NCBI RefSeq assembly: GCF_014144865.1
Contig: NZ_JAALDM010000023.1
Span: 1 to 56,918 of the forward strand
Direction: 5' to 3'
Length of the DNA: 56,918 nucleotides
Source of the DNA: Dietzia aerolata
GTDB lineage: Bacteria > Actinomycetota > Actinomycetes > Mycobacteriales > Mycobacteriaceae
In this document: piece after piece, positions 38,925 to 51,829 of the stretch
How the letters are laid out: each line of letters opens with the position of its first letter
Position numbering within the stretch: the stretch's first letter is position 1
Translations under genes and position numbers: made by a program
The notes under the pieces: model-generated
The model's input: the letters and a program-made list of their open reading frames with translations, nothing else
Told to the model about the DNA's origin: nothing
Database searches by the model: none

Positions 38925-39956
38925 GCCGAAGAGGCAGGCGGCCTCGCGGTAGCGGTCCTCGGGAACGGTCTTGAGAACGGCCACCGCCTCCTCTACCGGC
39001 ACCATCGCGATCGACTCGCCCCGCAGGGCCACGATCTGACCGAAGTCACCGCGGTGGACGGCGTGCGCCGCGTGGACACCGAACCGGGTCGCCAGGACCC
39101 GGTCATACGCGGTGGGTGTGCCACCACGCTGGATGTGCCCGAGCACGGTCGTGCGCACGTCCCGGTCCATCCGTTCGGTGATCGCGGCCGCCATCTGGTC
39201 GGCGACCCCGGTGAAGACCTGATGACCGAACTGATCGATGCCGCCCTCGCGGAGCGTCATCCCGGAACCCTCAATGGGGGTGGCGCCCTCGGCCACCACG
39301 CAGATCCCGTAGGCCTCGCCCATCTGGAACCGACGCCTCATGACCTTGCAGACGTAATCGATGTCGAACGGGACCTCGGGGATGACGATCATGTGTGCCC
39401 CGGACGCCAGCCCGGCATGCAGCGCGATCCACCCCGCGTGTCGGCCCATGACCTCCACGAGCATCACGCGCTCATGGGACTCCGCAGTGGTGTGCAGTCG
39501 GTCGATCGCGTCCGAGGCGATCGACACCGCGGTGTCGAACCCGAAGGTGTAGTCGGTCCCGCCCACGTCGTTGTCAATGGTCTTGGGCACCCCCACCACC
39601 GGGATGCCGTTCTCGGTGAGCCACCGGGCGGCCTTGAGGGTTCCGTCGCCACCGATGGCGACCAACGCGTCGAGAGAGTGCCGAGAGATCGTCTGCCGGA
39701 TCTCCGGCAGACTGGCCGTGAGGATATCCGGGTTGAGACGCCCCGTTCCGAGCACGGTGCCACCGCGCAGCAGCAGGCGGTCGATCTCCTCGTCGTCGTA
39801 CAACGGGACCGCACGATCATCCACCAGCCCGGACCACCCGTCCTGGAAACCCAGGACCGGCGAGTCGTACTCGGAGTGAGCGGTCCGGACCAGCGCCCGG
39901 ATCACAGCGTTGAGTCCGGGGCAGTCGCCGCCGGCGGTGAGCACGCCAATTCGCAC
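38922..39956 (-). CDS. pfkA: 6-phosphofructokinase
   Basis: Phosphorylates fructose 6-phosphate in glycolysis. The 344-residue product has [19 protein letters not shown] (phosphate binding), [32 protein letters not shown] and the substrate loop [12 protein letters not shown]. The GGDGT glycine indicates ATP use; pyrophosphate-dependent enzymes usually have GGDD. The lysine in PKTIDND is common in actinobacterial ATP enzymes. It lies between an exporter gene and gatB, as the mycobacterial gene lies between gatA and gatB. The start is GTG/ATG at 39956 with GGAGCTC about 5-10 nt upstream. Confidence 0.96.
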   Translation of the reverse strand: MRIGVLTAGGDCPGLNAVIRALVRTAHSEYDSPVLGFQDGWSGLVDDRAVPLYDDEEIDRLLLRGGTVLGTGRLNPDILTASLPEIRQTISRHSLDALVAIGGDGTLKAARWLTENGIPVVGVPKTIDNDVGGTDYTFGFDTAVSIASDAIDRLHTTAESHERVMLVEVMGRHAGWIALHAGLASGAHMIVIPEVPFDIDYVCKVMRRRFQMGEAYGICVVAEGATPIEGSGMTLREGGIDQFGHQVFTGVADQMAAAITERMDRDVRTTVLGHIQRGGTPTAYDRVLATRFGVHAAHAVHRGDFGQIVALRGESIAMVPVEEAVAVLKTVPEDRYREAACLFG

Positions 39957-40001
39957 GTGGAGCTCCTCTCGGTTCCCCAGCAGTCTAGGGACGAACCGGG
40001 G

Positions 40002-41411
40002 TCACCGCGCCGTGCTCACCGACTGTTCACCGGCCTGTCCATCGACCGGCCCACCTGTTCGGAACCACATCGTGGCCAGACCGCCCAACAGGACCACGAC
40101 CGCGGGCAGGAACATCGAGTCCGCGACCGCCTGACCGACGTCCCCGTGGGCGACGAGGCGGGCCTGCATCAGGGCGCCGATCGCCGCGGACCCGAGCACC
40201 GCACCGACCTGACGCGTCGTGTTGTAGACACCCGATCCGGCACCCGCCGACTCCAGGTCCAACCTGCGCATCGCGGTGGAGGACGTGGGCGCCCAGACGC
40301 ACCCGTTGGCCACCCCCATCAGGGCGATGGGGCCGAGCAGCATCGGGATCGAGGACTGGGAATCCATGCCCAGCGCAAGCCAGAACATCGAGATCGCGTA
40401 CGAGAAGTAGCCGACCCCGGTGAAGATGCGCGGGTCGAGGCGATCGGAGAGCCCGCCCACGACGGGCGCGAGGATCCCCGCCACCACCGCCATCGGCAAC
40501 AGCATGAGGCCGGCCTGGGTGGGCGACAGTCCCTTGACGCCCTGCAGATAGAACATCAGCGGGACCATGGTGCCGGCCGTGACGAACCCGATCGTGGAGA
40601 CACCGAAGTTGCCGATCGAGAAGTTGCGGTCCCGGAACAGCCGTAGAGGCACCAGCGGCTCGGTGCGGATCCGCGACTGCCACCACAGGAACACCGCAAG
40701 GCCGAGCAGTCCGGCCGCGATCAGCGCACCGGTCGTGGCGCCCCAACCGTGGGACTCGCCTTGCTGGATGCCGAACACCAGCAGGAACATCCCCACCGCC
40801 GACATCAGGATTCCCGGTATGTCGTAGGAGTGGGACCGCGTTCCCAACTCGGGCACCCACAGCCACACCAGGATCACGGCGAGGATTCCGAAGGGGATGT
40901 TGACGAAGAAGATCCAGCGCCAGTCGAACAGGTCGATGAGCACTCCGCCGAGGATCGGCCCGACCACGGACGCGATTCCCGCGACCGCTCCCCACGCCCC
41001 CATCGCGGCGCCGCGGCGGGCGGGCGCGAACACGCGGGTGATGACGCTGAGCGACTGTGGTGTCAGCAGCGCGGCACCGATGCCCTGGAAGACCCTCGCC
41101 ACGATGAGGGCCTCGATATCGGGCGCGAGACCGCACCAGAGTGAGGCCCCGGTGAAGACCACCAGCCCCGCGATGGCCACCGTGCGCGGGCCGATCTGGT
41201 CCCCCAGCCGTCCGGTGAACAGCAGGGGGACCACATACGCGAGCAGGTAGGCGCTGGTGACCCAGATGACCTGGTTCGTGGTGGCGCCGAGCCCCGTGAC
41301 GAAGGACTCGGTGGCCACCGCGACGATCGTCTGGTCGACCAGGATCATGAAGAACCCGATGACCAGGGCTGCGAGGGCCTTCCATGCGTCCCGCTCGGGG
41401 ACCACGGTCAC
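40002..41411 (-). CDS. DHA2-family MFS exporter coupled to gatA
   Basis: A 469-residue proton-driven exporter of the EmrB/QacA family, related to but distinct from the one at 12768. Seen: [15 protein letters not shown], motif [36 protein letters not shown] and motif [21 protein letters not shown]. About 14 helices are expected. GTG 41411 overlaps the gatA stop by 4 nt (GTGA), so it is probably translated after gatA. Mycobacterium tuberculosis has no such gene between gatA and pfkA in my recollection, so this is an added member. Substrate unknown. Confidence 0.9.
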   Translation of the reverse strand: MTVVPERDAWKALAALVIGFFMILVDQTIVAVATESFVTGLGATTNQVIWVTSAYLLAYVVPLLFTGRLGDQIGPRTVAIAGLVVFTGASLWCGLAPDIEALIVARVFQGIGAALLTPQSLSVITRVFAPARRGAAMGAWGAVAGIASVVGPILGGVLIDLFDWRWIFFVNIPFGILAVILVWLWVPELGTRSHSYDIPGILMSAVGMFLLVFGIQQGESHGWGATTGALIAAGLLGLAVFLWWQSRIRTEPLVPLRLFRDRNFSIGNFGVSTIGFVTAGTMVPLMFYLQGVKGLSPTQAGLMLLPMAVVAGILAPVVGGLSDRLDPRIFTGVGYFSYAISMFWLALGMDSQSSIPMLLGPIALMGVANGCVWAPTSSTAMRRLDLESAGAGSGVYNTTRQVGAVLGSAAIGALMQARLVAHGDVGQAVADSMFLPAVVVLLGGLATMWFRTGGPVDGQAGEQSVSTAR

Positions 41412-42862
41412 GCGATCGCACCCCTCGCGGCCTCGAACGCCGCACCGACCCGGTACAGACGCTCGTCGGCCAGGGCCGGGGCCATGATCTGCATTCCGGT
41501 CGGCAGGCCGTCGACGAGACCGGTCGGCACAGACATGCCGCAGTGGCCCGCCAGGTTCAGCGGCAGCGTGCACAGGTCGAACTTGTACATCGCGACCGGG
41601 TCCGACACCTTGTCCCCGAGCGGGAACGCGGTGGTGGGCGTGGTGGGCGAGACCAGGACGTCGACCTTCTCGTAGGCCGCGTCGAAATCGCGGGCGATGA
41701 GCGTCCGGATCTTCTGCGCCTGACCGTAGAAGGCGTCGTAGTAGCCAGCCGACAGGGCGTAGGTGCCGAGCATGATCCGTCGCTTGACCTCGGGGCCGAG
41801 GCCCTCCGCGCGGCTGGCGGCCATCACCTGGTCCGCGGATCCGTCACCGGTGCGCAGTCCGTAGCGCATGGCGTCGAATCGCGCGAGGTTACTGGAGACC
41901 TCGGACGGCAGGATGAGGTAGTAGGCGGGCAGGGCGTACTGGAAGTTGGGGCACGAGACCTCCACGACCTCGGCTCCGAGACCGCGCAGGGTCTCCACCG
42001 CGGACTGGAACGCCGCCTCGACGCCGGCCTGGTAGCCCTCGCCGCCGAGCTCACGGACCACGCCGACGCGCACTCCCTTGAGGTCGCCGCGTGCGCCCTC
42101 GCGGGCCGCCGCCACCATGTCGTCGATGGCCACGTTCAGGCTCGTCGAGTCGCTCGGATCATGTCCGGCGATCACCTGGTGCAGCAGGGCCGCGTCCTCG
42201 ACCGTCCGGGCGCAGGGTCCGCCCTGGTCCAGCGACGAGGCGGAGGCGACCAGCCCGTGCCTGGAGACCGTGCCGTAGGTGGGCTTGACCCCGACGGTCG
42301 CGGTGAGCGCGGCGGGCTGCCGGATGGAGCCGCCGGTGTCCGTGCCGACAGCGAGCGGCGCCTGGTGGGACGCCAGTGCTGCGGCCGAACCGCCGCCGGA
42401 TCCGCCGGGCGTGCGGGTGTGGTCCCAGGGGTTCTTGGTGGGGCCGTAGGCGGAGTTCTCGGTGGAGGAGCCCATCGCGAACTCGTCCAGGTTCGTCTTG
42501 CCAAGGATCGGAATGCCCGCGGCGCGCAGCCGCGAGGTGACCGTCGCGTCGTACGGTGACATGTATCCGTCGAGCATCTTGGACGCGCACGTTGTCGGGG
42601 CGTCGGTCGTGGTGAACACGTCCTTGAGCGCGACCGGCACTCCGGCCAACGGGCCGAGCTCCTCGCCACCGGCCAGCCGGGCGTCGACGGCCCGGGCGGC
42701 CTCGAGCGCCTCGTCTCCCCCGACATGGAGGTAGGCGTTGATCTCGCCGTCAACCTCGGCGATCCGGTCCAGGTGCGCCCGGGTGACCTCTTCCGAGGAG
42801 ACCTCGCGGGCGGCGATCCGCCCTGCGAGCTCGGCGGCCGTGGCGGTGGTCAGATCGGTCAT
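41408..42862 (-). CDS. gatA: Asp/Glu-tRNA amidotransferase subunit A
   Basis: GatA hydrolyses glutamine and channels ammonia to GatB. The 484-residue amidase-signature enzyme shows the Ser-cisSer-Lys triad: Lys80 in VPVALKDVF, Ser155 in [10 protein letters not shown] and Ser179 in [15 protein letters not shown] 42862 overlaps the gatC stop by 4 nt (ATGA) and its stop overlaps the exporter GTG. gatC-gatA-exporter therefore form one translationally coupled string, with gatB reached after pfkA. Confidence 0.98.
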   Translation of the reverse strand: MTDLTTATAAELAGRIAAREVSSEEVTRAHLDRIAEVDGEINAYLHVGGDEALEAARAVDARLAGGEELGPLAGVPVALKDVFTTTDAPTTCASKMLDGYMSPYDATVTSRLRAAGIPILGKTNLDEFAMGSSTENSAYGPTKNPWDHTRTPGGSGGGSAAALASHQAPLAVGTDTGGSIRQPAALTATVGVKPTYGTVSRHGLVASASSLDQGGPCARTVEDAALLHQVIAGHDPSDSTSLNVAIDDMVAAAREGARGDLKGVRVGVVRELGGEGYQAGVEAAFQSAVETLRGLGAEVVEVSCPNFQYALPAYYLILPSEVSSNLARFDAMRYGLRTGDGSADQVMAASRAEGLGPEVKRRIMLGTYALSAGYYDAFYGQAQKIRTLIARDFDAAYEKVDVLVSPTTPTTAFPLGDKVSDPVAMYKFDLCTLPLNLAGHCGMSVPTGLVDGLPTGMQIMAPALADERLYRVGAAFEAARGAIA

Positions 42863-43158
42863 GCGTCCTCTCCCAGGATCTGCGGAACCTCAAAGCGCTG
42901 CTGGTCCGAGGCCGGGGCCTGGTCGAGCGCCTGCTCGGGGCTCAGCCCCGGTGCCACGACGTCGTCGCGGTAGACATTGCTGATCGCGGTGGGATGGCTC
43001 ATCGCCGGGACGTCGTCCGCGGCAACCTCGGACACCGCCTGCACGTGGACGAGGATGTCGGTGAGCTGCTGTGCGTAAGAATCCAGCTCGGAGTCGCTCA
43101 GATCCAGGCGAGAGAGCCTGGCCAGATGGGCGACGTCCCCGCGTGAGATCGAGGTCAC
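42859..43158 (-). CDS. gatC: Asp/Glu-tRNA amidotransferase subunit C
   Basis: The small linking subunit (99 residues) that clamps GatA to GatB. Seen: [20 protein letters not shown] at the N-terminus, [15 protein letters not shown] and the C-terminal [20 protein letters not shown] that wraps GatA. First gene of the gatCA string, divergent from the ACT gene. The stop overlaps gatA by 4 nt. Confidence 0.95.
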   Translation of the reverse strand: MTSISRGDVAHLARLSRLDLSDSELDSYAQQLTDILVHVQAVSEVAADDVPAMSHPTAISNVYRDDVVAPGLSPEQALDQAPASDQQRFEVPQILGEDA

Positions 43159-43234
43159 GTGCCTGCCCCTTTCGGTGACGTGGTCGGTACCGGCCCAGCC
43201 TAGTCAGCCCGGCTCGGTGCGGCACAATGGCGTC

Positions 43235-43875
43235 ATGTCATATCTGCTCCGTGTCCTCCTTCCCGACCGCCCGGGAAGCCTCGGACACCTCGCGATGGAG
43301 CTCGGTTCCGAGGGCGCGGACATCATCAGCCTGGACGTGGTGGACCGTTTCGACGGGGTCGCGGTGGACGACATCGTGGTGAATGTCCCCCACGGCACCT
43401 TCCCGGACACGCTCATCACCGCGGCCGAGCGGCTGGACGGTGTGGTGGTCGATTCCCTCCGCCCGTTCGGCGGCATCCTCGACGCGCACCGTGAGCTCGA
43501 ACTGATCGATGCGGTGGCCAGCGCTGGTGCCGAGGCCAACCAGTTGCTCGCCGACGAGCTGCCGTCGGCGTTGCGTGTCGGATGGGCCCTGGTGGTCGAC
43601 GTCTCGGGTGAGACCTGCCAGGTGGTCGCGCGTGGCGAGTCCGCCCCGACATCGGAGGCCGGGCGGGTGGAGCCGTTGTGCGGCCTGGATCGGGCCATCG
43701 CGATCGGGGACGACGACGACACCGTGCCGGCGGCCTGGACGGCGATGGACACCGCTCTCGCCGCTGCGCCGCTGATGGACGGGACCGTCGTCGTGGTGGG
43801 CCGTCCCGGTGGCCCCTCGTTCCGGCCTTCGGAGATCGCCCGGCTCGGCTACCTCACCGGAATTCTCCGCACGCT

Positions 43876-43888
<13 letters not shown>
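43235..43888 (+). CDS. ACT-domain protein
   Basis: A 217-residue protein with one N-terminal ACT domain (about residues 1-75: SYLLRVLLPDRPGSLGHLAM, ADIISLDVVDRF). Its C-terminal part is unassigned (DELPSALRVGWALVVDVSGE, EPLCGLDRAIAIGD, GRPGGPSFRPSEIARLGYLT). The mycobacterial orthologue lies opposite gatC in the same way. ACT domains bind amino acids, so a sensor role is plausible but unproven. ATG 43235 is chosen: CACAAT lies 6 nt upstream (leaderless-like) and the ACT fold starts directly at this Met. Its last 13 bases overlap the next gene on the other strand. Confidence 0.85.
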
Positions 43889-46504
<2,616 letters not shown>

Positions 46505-46510
46505 GTGAGC

Positions 46511-47206
46511 ATGACAACCGATATCCAGTCCTCCGTCACCATCGACCGCAATCGTCTGCTCGCTTTCGATCTCGAGACGACCGGCCCCGATCCGCGCACC
46601 GCCCACGTCGTCACCTCCGCGCTTCTGGCCGTCGACGGCGCCCGGAAGCAGGATCAGAGCTGGCTCGCTGATCCGGGTATCGAGATCCCCGCCGGCGCCA
46701 CTGAGGTCCACGGGATCACCACGGAGCACGCCCGGGCCAATGGTCGGCCCCATGCCGAGGTGATCGCCGAGACCGTGGAGGGTATCCGCGCGGGCTGGCG
46801 GGAGGGACGCGCGCTGGTCGTGTTCAATGCGAGTTTCGACCTGACGATCCTTCGCAGATGGGATCCCTCTTTCGAAGTGACGGGCCCTGTCGTCGACCCG
46901 TTCGTCATCGACCGCGCAGCGGATCCGTACCGCAAGGGCAAGCGCACCCTCGGCGCCGTGTGTGAATTCCACGGGGTGCGTTTGGAGGATGCCCATGAAG
47001 CATCTGCGGATGCTCTCGCCGCCGCCCGCCTCGCGTGGAAGTTCCTCGGCAATCTCCCCGATCTGGCAGCAGCGGATTGGCGCGAGGTCAACGCGCAGCA
47101 GGCGCGCTGGCATGAGGCTCGTCAACGTGACTTCGCGCAGTATCTGGAGAGGACCGGTAAGGACGCATCCGGGGTCAACACCGCTTGGCCCGTCGCGGCC
47201 ATCTGA
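46511..47206 (+). CDS. DEDDh exonuclease, DnaQ/epsilon-like
   Basis: A 231-residue 3'-5' exonuclease. Exo I is LLAFDLETTGPDPRTAHVVT, the conserved HGITTEHA follows, Exo II is LVVFNASFDLTIL, and Exo III is HEASADALAAARLAWKFL with the DEDDh histidine. It may proofread or trim DNA ends; position opposite ligA supports a repair or replication role. A C-terminal stretch (REVNAQQARWHEARQRDFAQ) is unassigned. ATG 46511 is preferred to the in-frame GTG 46505 because TACGGT ends 6 nt before it. Confidence 0.9.
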   Translation: MTTDIQSSVTIDRNRLLAFDLETTGPDPRTAHVVTSALLAVDGARKQDQSWLADPGIEIPAGATEVHGITTEHARANGRPHAEVIAETVEGIRAGWREGRALVVFNASFDLTILRRWDPSFEVTGPVVDPFVIDRAADPYRKGKRTLGAVCEFHGVRLEDAHEASADALAAARLAWKFLGNLPDLAAADWREVNAQQARWHEARQRDFAQYLERTGKDASGVNTAWPVAAI

Positions 47207-47322
47207 CACCGGCCTTCCGCTCAGGGCTGCGTCGCGCCATGCACCGTGTATCGGCCGCGGCGCAACCCAGCGCCGATCCGGGCCACCGCATTGAACTGTT
47301 GAACGGTGAGCCCATTGGGGGA

Positions 47323-48402
47323 TCACTCAGCGACGCGTGGTGCGGTGTCTGCCAGCAGCCTTGCTCCGGTCAGTGCCCTGGTGGCGGACACCGGGTCCGA
47401 CATCTGGGATTCGGTGGGGGTCAGGATCAGTCTGTTCAGGCTCTCGTAGCGTGGCGCGGCCAGGCGGTCCAGTAGGCCGAGCAGCGCGTGTGCTGCACGT
47501 TCGGCCTCATCCGGGCTACTGATCTGCCGGGCCATTCCGGCTGCTCCCTCGAGTTGGAGCCGCCGACCGTCGCCCAGTACTGTCCCGGCGGCATCGAGTG
47601 CGTCATGCTGCCGGGCCGCGTACAGCGGTTCAGCCTGCACGCACAGTCCGTCCAGTGGGGTCTCGCCCTGGGGTGTCTGGGCGATCGCCGAAAAACGTGC
47701 GGGAGCATCGGGGCCGGAGCTCGTCGGCACCCGGAGCAACACCTCGTCGACGCCGACCGTCCGCAGGGCATCGGCGAATCGACACAGTGCGAGCGAGAGT
47801 TGCTCCGCGGGCACGGCCGGTACCGGGTCGAAATGACTCGGGGCGGGAACCGTGCCGGCGGCGACCCTCCAGAGCAATGGTTCATCGAGCACGATCCGGG
47901 TTCTCGCCCTGAGTCGACCGGCTGCACGAGTCGCCCACCGGCCGGCGCCCTCGGCGAGCGAGACAGCCAGGTCCCGGCGTGCGCCGCGGTCGGTGAGAAC
48001 CGGGTATCCGCCCGGAAGTTCCAGTCCCGCGGCCAGGGACCAGGGGCCCACCACGCGAACCTGAAGTCGTCGGGCGACAGGCGGCGTTTCGGCTTCCGGG
48101 TCTCGGGCGAGTTCATCGGCCTCCTCGAGTGCGTCGCCGTCACGGTCCAGCAGGTCCGTGGCAAGTCGCGCCAGTCGTCCCGGCGACTGCGCGAGACGCC
48201 ACCCGCGCGGGGAGATGTCGACCGGCAGATCCACGAGCATCGCCAGGGTCCGTCCGACGAGATCCGCACCCGGACCCCGTCCAGTGAGTTCCGGGAGGAA
48301 GGGGAGGCCGTGACATTCGCCCATCACGATTCGGGCTGCTTCCCGGGGATCGGCGCCCGGCATCGGGCCCGGGCCGGTGCTGGCCGGAACCACCGGGTTC
48401 AC
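47323..48402 (-). CDS. MetE-like (vitamin B12-independent methionine synthase-type) protein
   Basis: A 359-residue protein of the UROD/MetE-like barrel superfamily, as judged from [20 protein letters not shown] and [12 protein letters not shown]. It resembles the mycobacterial gene at the same place between ligA and mnmA. In real MetE the last zinc cysteine sits in an NPDCGL-like motif; here the matching place reads [11 protein letters not shown] with no cysteine, and I see no His-x-Cys zinc pair. A methionine synthase activity is therefore doubtful. GTG 48402 overlaps the mnmA stop (GTGA), so iscS-mnmA-this gene form a coupled chain. About 115 nt separate its end from the exonuclease gene on the other strand. 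Confidence 0.78.
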   Translation of the reverse strand: MNPVVPASTGPGPMPGADPREAARIVMGECHGLPFLPELTGRGPGADLVGRTLAMLVDLPVDISPRGWRLAQSPGRLARLATDLLDRDGDALEEADELARDPEAETPPVARRLQVRVVGPWSLAAGLELPGGYPVLTDRGARRDLAVSLAEGAGRWATRAAGRLRARTRIVLDEPLLWRVAAGTVPAPSHFDPVPAVPAEQLSLALCRFADALRTVGVDEVLLRVPTSSGPDAPARFSAIAQTPQGETPLDGLCVQAEPLYAARQHDALDAAGTVLGDGRRLQLEGAAGMARQISSPDEAERAAHALLGLLDRLAAPRYESLNRLILTPTESQMSDPVSATRALTGARLLADTAPRVAE

Positions 48403-49529
48403 GGGGTGTCCGTGACCGGCCGAGCCGCGGAGATCGTCCCGCTGCCCAGCACACGGTCGCCCTCGGCCTCGGGGCGGTAGAGCACTGCGGCCTGTCCCGG
48501 GGCCACACCCCGGACTGGCGTGTCGAGTGTGATCTCGAAGCGGGCGTCCGGGCCGTCGCCAAGGCGTCTGACATATCCCGGGGTCGCCTCGCCGTGGGCG
48601 CGGATCTGGACCCGGCACTCGGTCTCCGTTATGTCACTGTCGACCAGCCAGTACGGGGAGGTGGCCGTCATCGAGGCCGACAGAAGGTGATCGGCGCCGC
48701 CCACAGTCACCGTCCCGGTGTCGGCGTCGATCGCGGTGACGTATCGGGGTCGTCCGTCCGGCGCGGGCCCGGGAAGACCGAGTCCCTTGCGTTGTCCGAT
48801 GGTGAATCCGTGGACGCCCTCATGCTGACCGAGCTCCTGACCCGAATCCGCATCGACCATTGCCCCCGGCCGGACACCGATGTGCTTGCCGAGGAAAGCC
48901 TGCGTATCCCCTGACGGGATAAAGCAGATGTCGTGACTGTCGGGCTTGGATGCCACCGAGAATCCTGCGGCCTCGGCTTCCGCACGGATCTGAGACTTGG
49001 GTGTGTCCCCGAGCGGGAACATCGAATGAGACAGCTGTCGGGGGGTGAGGACACCGAGGACGTAGGACTGGTCCTTGGCGTCGTCGACGGCCCGACGCAG
49101 TACCGGCCGGGTGGTGCCGTCGGTCAGCTCCTCATGGGAGAGCCGGGCGTAGTGTCCGGTGGCGACCGCGTCGAAACCGAGGGCCATACCGCGTTCCAGG
49201 AGAGCTTCGAACTTGATGCGCTCATTGCAACGAAGACACGGGTTGGGGGTCTCACCGCGGGCGTATGACTCGACGAAGTCGTCGATCACATCCGCACGGA
49301 ATCGTTCGGCGAAGTCCCACACATAGAACGGGATGCCCAGCAGGTCTGCGACCCGTCGGGCGTCGCCGGCGTCTTCTCGCGAGCAGCAGCCCCGTGACCC
49401 TGTCCGCAGTGTCGCGGGATCGGCGCTGAGCGCCAAGTGGACGCCCACCACGTCGTGTCCGGCGGCAACTGCCCTGGCGGCGGCCACCGCAGAGTCCACT
49501 CCCCCGCTCATCGCTGCCAGAACTCTCAT
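48399..49529 (-). CDS. mnmA: tRNA-specific 2-thiouridylase
   Basis: Thiolates U34 of tRNA-Lys, -Glu and -Gln using sulfur delivered from a cysteine desulfurase. The 376-residue product has the PP-loop [19 protein letters not shown], catalytic cysteines in [15 protein letters not shown] and [11 protein letters not shown], and [13 protein letters not shown] in the C-terminal domain. ATG 49529 overlaps the iscS stop by 4 nt, directly linking sulfur donor and acceptor. The tRNA-Glu and tRNA-Gln genes in this window have C34 and would not be substrates. Confidence 0.96.
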   Translation of the reverse strand: MRVLAAMSGGVDSAVAAARAVAAGHDVVGVHLALSADPATLRTGSRGCCSREDAGDARRVADLLGIPFYVWDFAERFRADVIDDFVESYARGETPNPCLRCNERIKFEALLERGMALGFDAVATGHYARLSHEELTDGTTRPVLRRAVDDAKDQSYVLGVLTPRQLSHSMFPLGDTPKSQIRAEAEAAGFSVASKPDSHDICFIPSGDTQAFLGKHIGVRPGAMVDADSGQELGQHEGVHGFTIGQRKGLGLPGPAPDGRPRYVTAIDADTGTVTVGGADHLLSASMTATSPYWLVDSDITETECRVQIRAHGEATPGYVRRLGDGPDARFEITLDTPVRGVAPGQAAVLYRPEAEGDRVLGSGTISAARPVTDTP

Positions 49530-50722
49530 GATGCGCTCGCTCCTGCCCCTGAAAGGCCGAGTCCGGCGACCCGCGCACGCTCGGCGGCTGGCCCGAGTGC
49601 AGCGATCGCCTCGTCTACGTCGGACTCGGTTGTGGTGTATCCCAGACTCAGTCTGAGGCTACTGCGGGCCGCTGCCTCGTCGGCTCCGGTCGCGAGCAGG
49701 ACGTGGCTGGGCTCGGCGACTCCCGCAGTGCAGGCAGATCCGGTCGAACACTCGATTCCTGCGGCGTCCAGCAGCAAGATGAGCGACTCCCCGGAGCATC
49801 CCGGGAAGGTGAGATTAGCGATCCCCGGCAACCGCTGCCCGCCACCGTTGCCGATCACGCCGGGAACGGTCTCCAGGACGCCCTCGACGAGTCGGTCCCG
49901 CAGTGCGGCCAATCGCTGCGCCTCGGACTCCATTTCGCGGACGGCCTCATCGAGAGCCGCAGCCATCGCCACCACTCCCGGCACGTCGACCGAACCGGAT
50001 CGGAGGTCGCGTTCCTGACCGCCCCCGAAACCGATCGGTCGGCACTCGGCACCACGGTCGAGCAACAGTGCCCCGACGCCGAGCGGGCCTCCGAATTTAT
50101 GGGCGGACAGGCTCAACGAGGTCACTCCGAGTGCCTCGAAATTCACAGGAATGTGTCCCACCGCCTGAACGGCATCCGTGTGCACCGCGGCCCCGGCGGA
50201 CAGCGCGGGCTCGGCGACGGCCGCGACGTCGGTGATGCTCCCGATCTCGTTGTTCGCCAGCATCGTCGCGACCAATGCGAGGCGCGGTCCGAGGTTCTCG
50301 GACAGCTCTCGTACGGTGTCGGGCCGGACGACACCCCGGTCGTCGACTGGGAGAACTCGGACATCCTTGCGGCCGCCCCGCTCGCTCGACAGGTGCTCCG
50401 CGGCGTCGAGGACCGAGTGGTGCTCTGCGGCACTCACGGCCACGACGTCACCGGCCGCGGCGGTCGCCAGTCCGAGTACCGCGAGGTTGTCGGCCTCCGT
50501 GCCTCCGGAGGTGAACACGACCTCAGAGGGCCGACATCCGAGGTGGTGGGCCAACAGTTCGCGAGCCTCTTCGACGCGCCGACGTGCCCGGCGACCTGAG
50601 CCGTGGAGCGACGAGGCATTGCCGACCGTGGAGGCTGCCTCGGCGTAGGCGGCGACGGCGGCCGGTCGCATCGGGGTGGTGGCGGCGTGGTCCAGATAGT
50701 GGACGGTGCGGGTGGTGCGCAT
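49526..50722 (-). CDS. iscS: Cysteine desulfurase (IscS/NifS type)
   Basis: PLP enzyme that takes sulfur from cysteine as a persulfide, here most probably for MnmA. The 398-residue product shows [43 protein letters not shown], the PLP lysine in [17 protein letters not shown] and the catalytic cysteine in [22 protein letters not shown] 50722 is the family start; TATCCT lies 10 nt upstream. The open frame continues to 51220 antisense-free but within etfA, so the longer form is rejected. First gene of the iscS-mnmA-MetE-like chain. Confidence 0.95.
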   Translation of the reverse strand: MRTTRTVHYLDHAATTPMRPAAVAAYAEAASTVGNASSLHGSGRRARRRVEEARELLAHHLGCRPSEVVFTSGGTEADNLAVLGLATAAAGDVVAVSAAEHHSVLDAAEHLSSERGGRKDVRVLPVDDRGVVRPDTVRELSENLGPRLALVATMLANNEIGSITDVAAVAEPALSAGAAVHTDAVQAVGHIPVNFEALGVTSLSLSAHKFGGPLGVGALLLDRGAECRPIGFGGGQERDLRSGSVDVPGVVAMAAALDEAVREMESEAQRLAALRDRLVEGVLETVPGVIGNGGGQRLPGIANLTFPGCSGESLILLLDAAGIECSTGSACTAGVAEPSHVLLATGADEAAARSSLRLSLGYTTTESDVDEAIAALGPAAERARVAGLGLSGAGASAS

Positions 50723-50750
50723 ATCGCTGGCAAGGATACGCCGGAACACG

Positions 50751-50785
50751 CCGAACCCCGGCACCGCAGGGGTGCCGGGGTTCGG
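50751..50785. terminator. 15-bp perfect hairpin between etfA and iscS
   Basis: CCGAACCCCGGCACC and its exact complement with a 5-nt GCAGG loop, 44 nt after the etfA stop on the minus strand and just 29 nt before iscS. No T-tract follows. Very stable; probably stops or insulates etfBA transcription. Confidence 0.65.
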
Positions 50786-50798
50786 GTGGGGCCTGCTA

Positions 50799-50816
50799 CC
50801 GCCGCGTGCGCGGCGG
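50799..50816. terminator. Second hairpin after etfA
   Basis: CCGCCGCG-TG-CGCGGCGG, an 8-bp stem with a 2-nt gap, 13 nt after the etfA stop. Together with 50751-50785 it makes a tandem hairpin end. Confidence 0.5.
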
Positions 50817-50828
50817 CTCAGTCGCGAC

Positions 50829-51779
50829 TCACTTGCGGGCGTTGACGGCCTCGGTGAGCTGCGGCGCGACGTTGAACAGGTCGCCGACGATGCCGTAGTC
50901 CGCGATCTCGAAGATCGGGGCCTCTTCGTCCTTGTTGACCGCAACGATCGTCTTGGAGGTCTGCATGCCGGCGCGGTGCTGGATGGCGCCAGAGATACCC
51001 AGGGCGATGTAGAGCTGCGGCGAGACTGTCTTGCCGGTCTGACCGACCTGGAACTGGCCCGGGTAGTAGCCGGAGTCGACCGCGGCACGCGAGGCACCGA
51101 CAGCGCCCTTGAGCGAATCGGCGAGCGGCTCGACGACCTCTTCGAACTTCTCGGCCGAGCCGACGCCGCGACCACCGGCGACCACGACGGTGGCCTCGGT
51201 GAGCTCGGGGCGGTCACCACCGACGATCGGGTTGCGCGAGATCACCTTGGCGGCGTTCTCGGGCTCGGGGACCTCGACCTCGACGACCTCGCCGGCACCG
51301 GCGGTCGGGTTGGCCTCGATGGAGCCGGGGCGGACGGTGTAGACGGGGACGTCACCGGCGACGGTGGCCTCGACGGTGTAGGCACCACCGAAGATCGAGT
51401 GCACTGCGGAACCGTTGTCGCGAATCTCGATGACGTCACCGAGGATGCCGGAGCCGGTACGCGCCGCCACACGACCGGCGACCTCCTTGCCCTCGAAGGT
51501 GGCGGCGAGCAGCACCGCGGCGGCACCCTGCTCGGCGAGGCCGGCCAGGACGTCGACCTTCGGGGTGATCAGGTAGTTCTGGACCGCGTCGCCCTCGGCG
51601 ACGTAGATCTTCTCCGCACCGGCGGCCTTGAGGGCGTCGGTGAGGGCGGCGGCGGAGCCGCTTTCACCGAACACGACGGCGGCGGGCTCACCGAGGGTGC
51701 GAGCGGCGGTGAGCAGTTCGAGCGAGACCTTCTTGAGTTCGCCGTCGACATGCTCGACCGCGACGAGGACTTCAGCCAT
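50829..51779 (-). CDS. etfA: Electron transfer flavoprotein, alpha subunit
   Basis: Carries FAD and passes electrons from acyl-CoA dehydrogenases to the respiratory chain. The 316-residue product starts [20 protein letters not shown] and has the FAD-domain motifs [50 protein letters not shown] and [11 protein letters not shown]. It follows etfB after 50 nt. Two strong hairpins follow it. Confidence 0.97.
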   Translation of the reverse strand: MAEVLVAVEHVDGELKKVSLELLTAARTLGEPAAVVFGESGSAAALTDALKAAGAEKIYVAEGDAVQNYLITPKVDVLAGLAEQGAAAVLLAATFEGKEVAGRVAARTGSGILGDVIEIRDNGSAVHSIFGGAYTVEATVAGDVPVYTVRPGSIEANPTAGAGEVVEVEVPEPENAAKVISRNPIVGGDRPELTEATVVVAGGRGVGSAEKFEEVVEPLADSLKGAVGASRAAVDSGYYPGQFQVGQTGKTVSPQLYIALGISGAIQHRAGMQTSKTIVAVNKDEEAPIFEIADYGIVGDLFNVAPQLTEAVNARK

Positions 51780-51829
51780 GGTGGATTCTCCTTGAAAAGT
51801 CTGGGATGAGTCGGTCGGGTGAGCTCGGA

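Noticed and set aside
38922-39956. Pyrophosphate-dependent phosphofructokinase
   Set aside because: GGDGT is present rather than GGDD, which favours ATP; the PKTIDND lysine alone is common in actinobacterial ATP enzymes.
38709-40646. Open frame of 645 codons antisense to pfkA and the exporter
   Set aside because: It crosses several real genes on the other strand and has a composition of arginine- and histidine-rich shadow translation.
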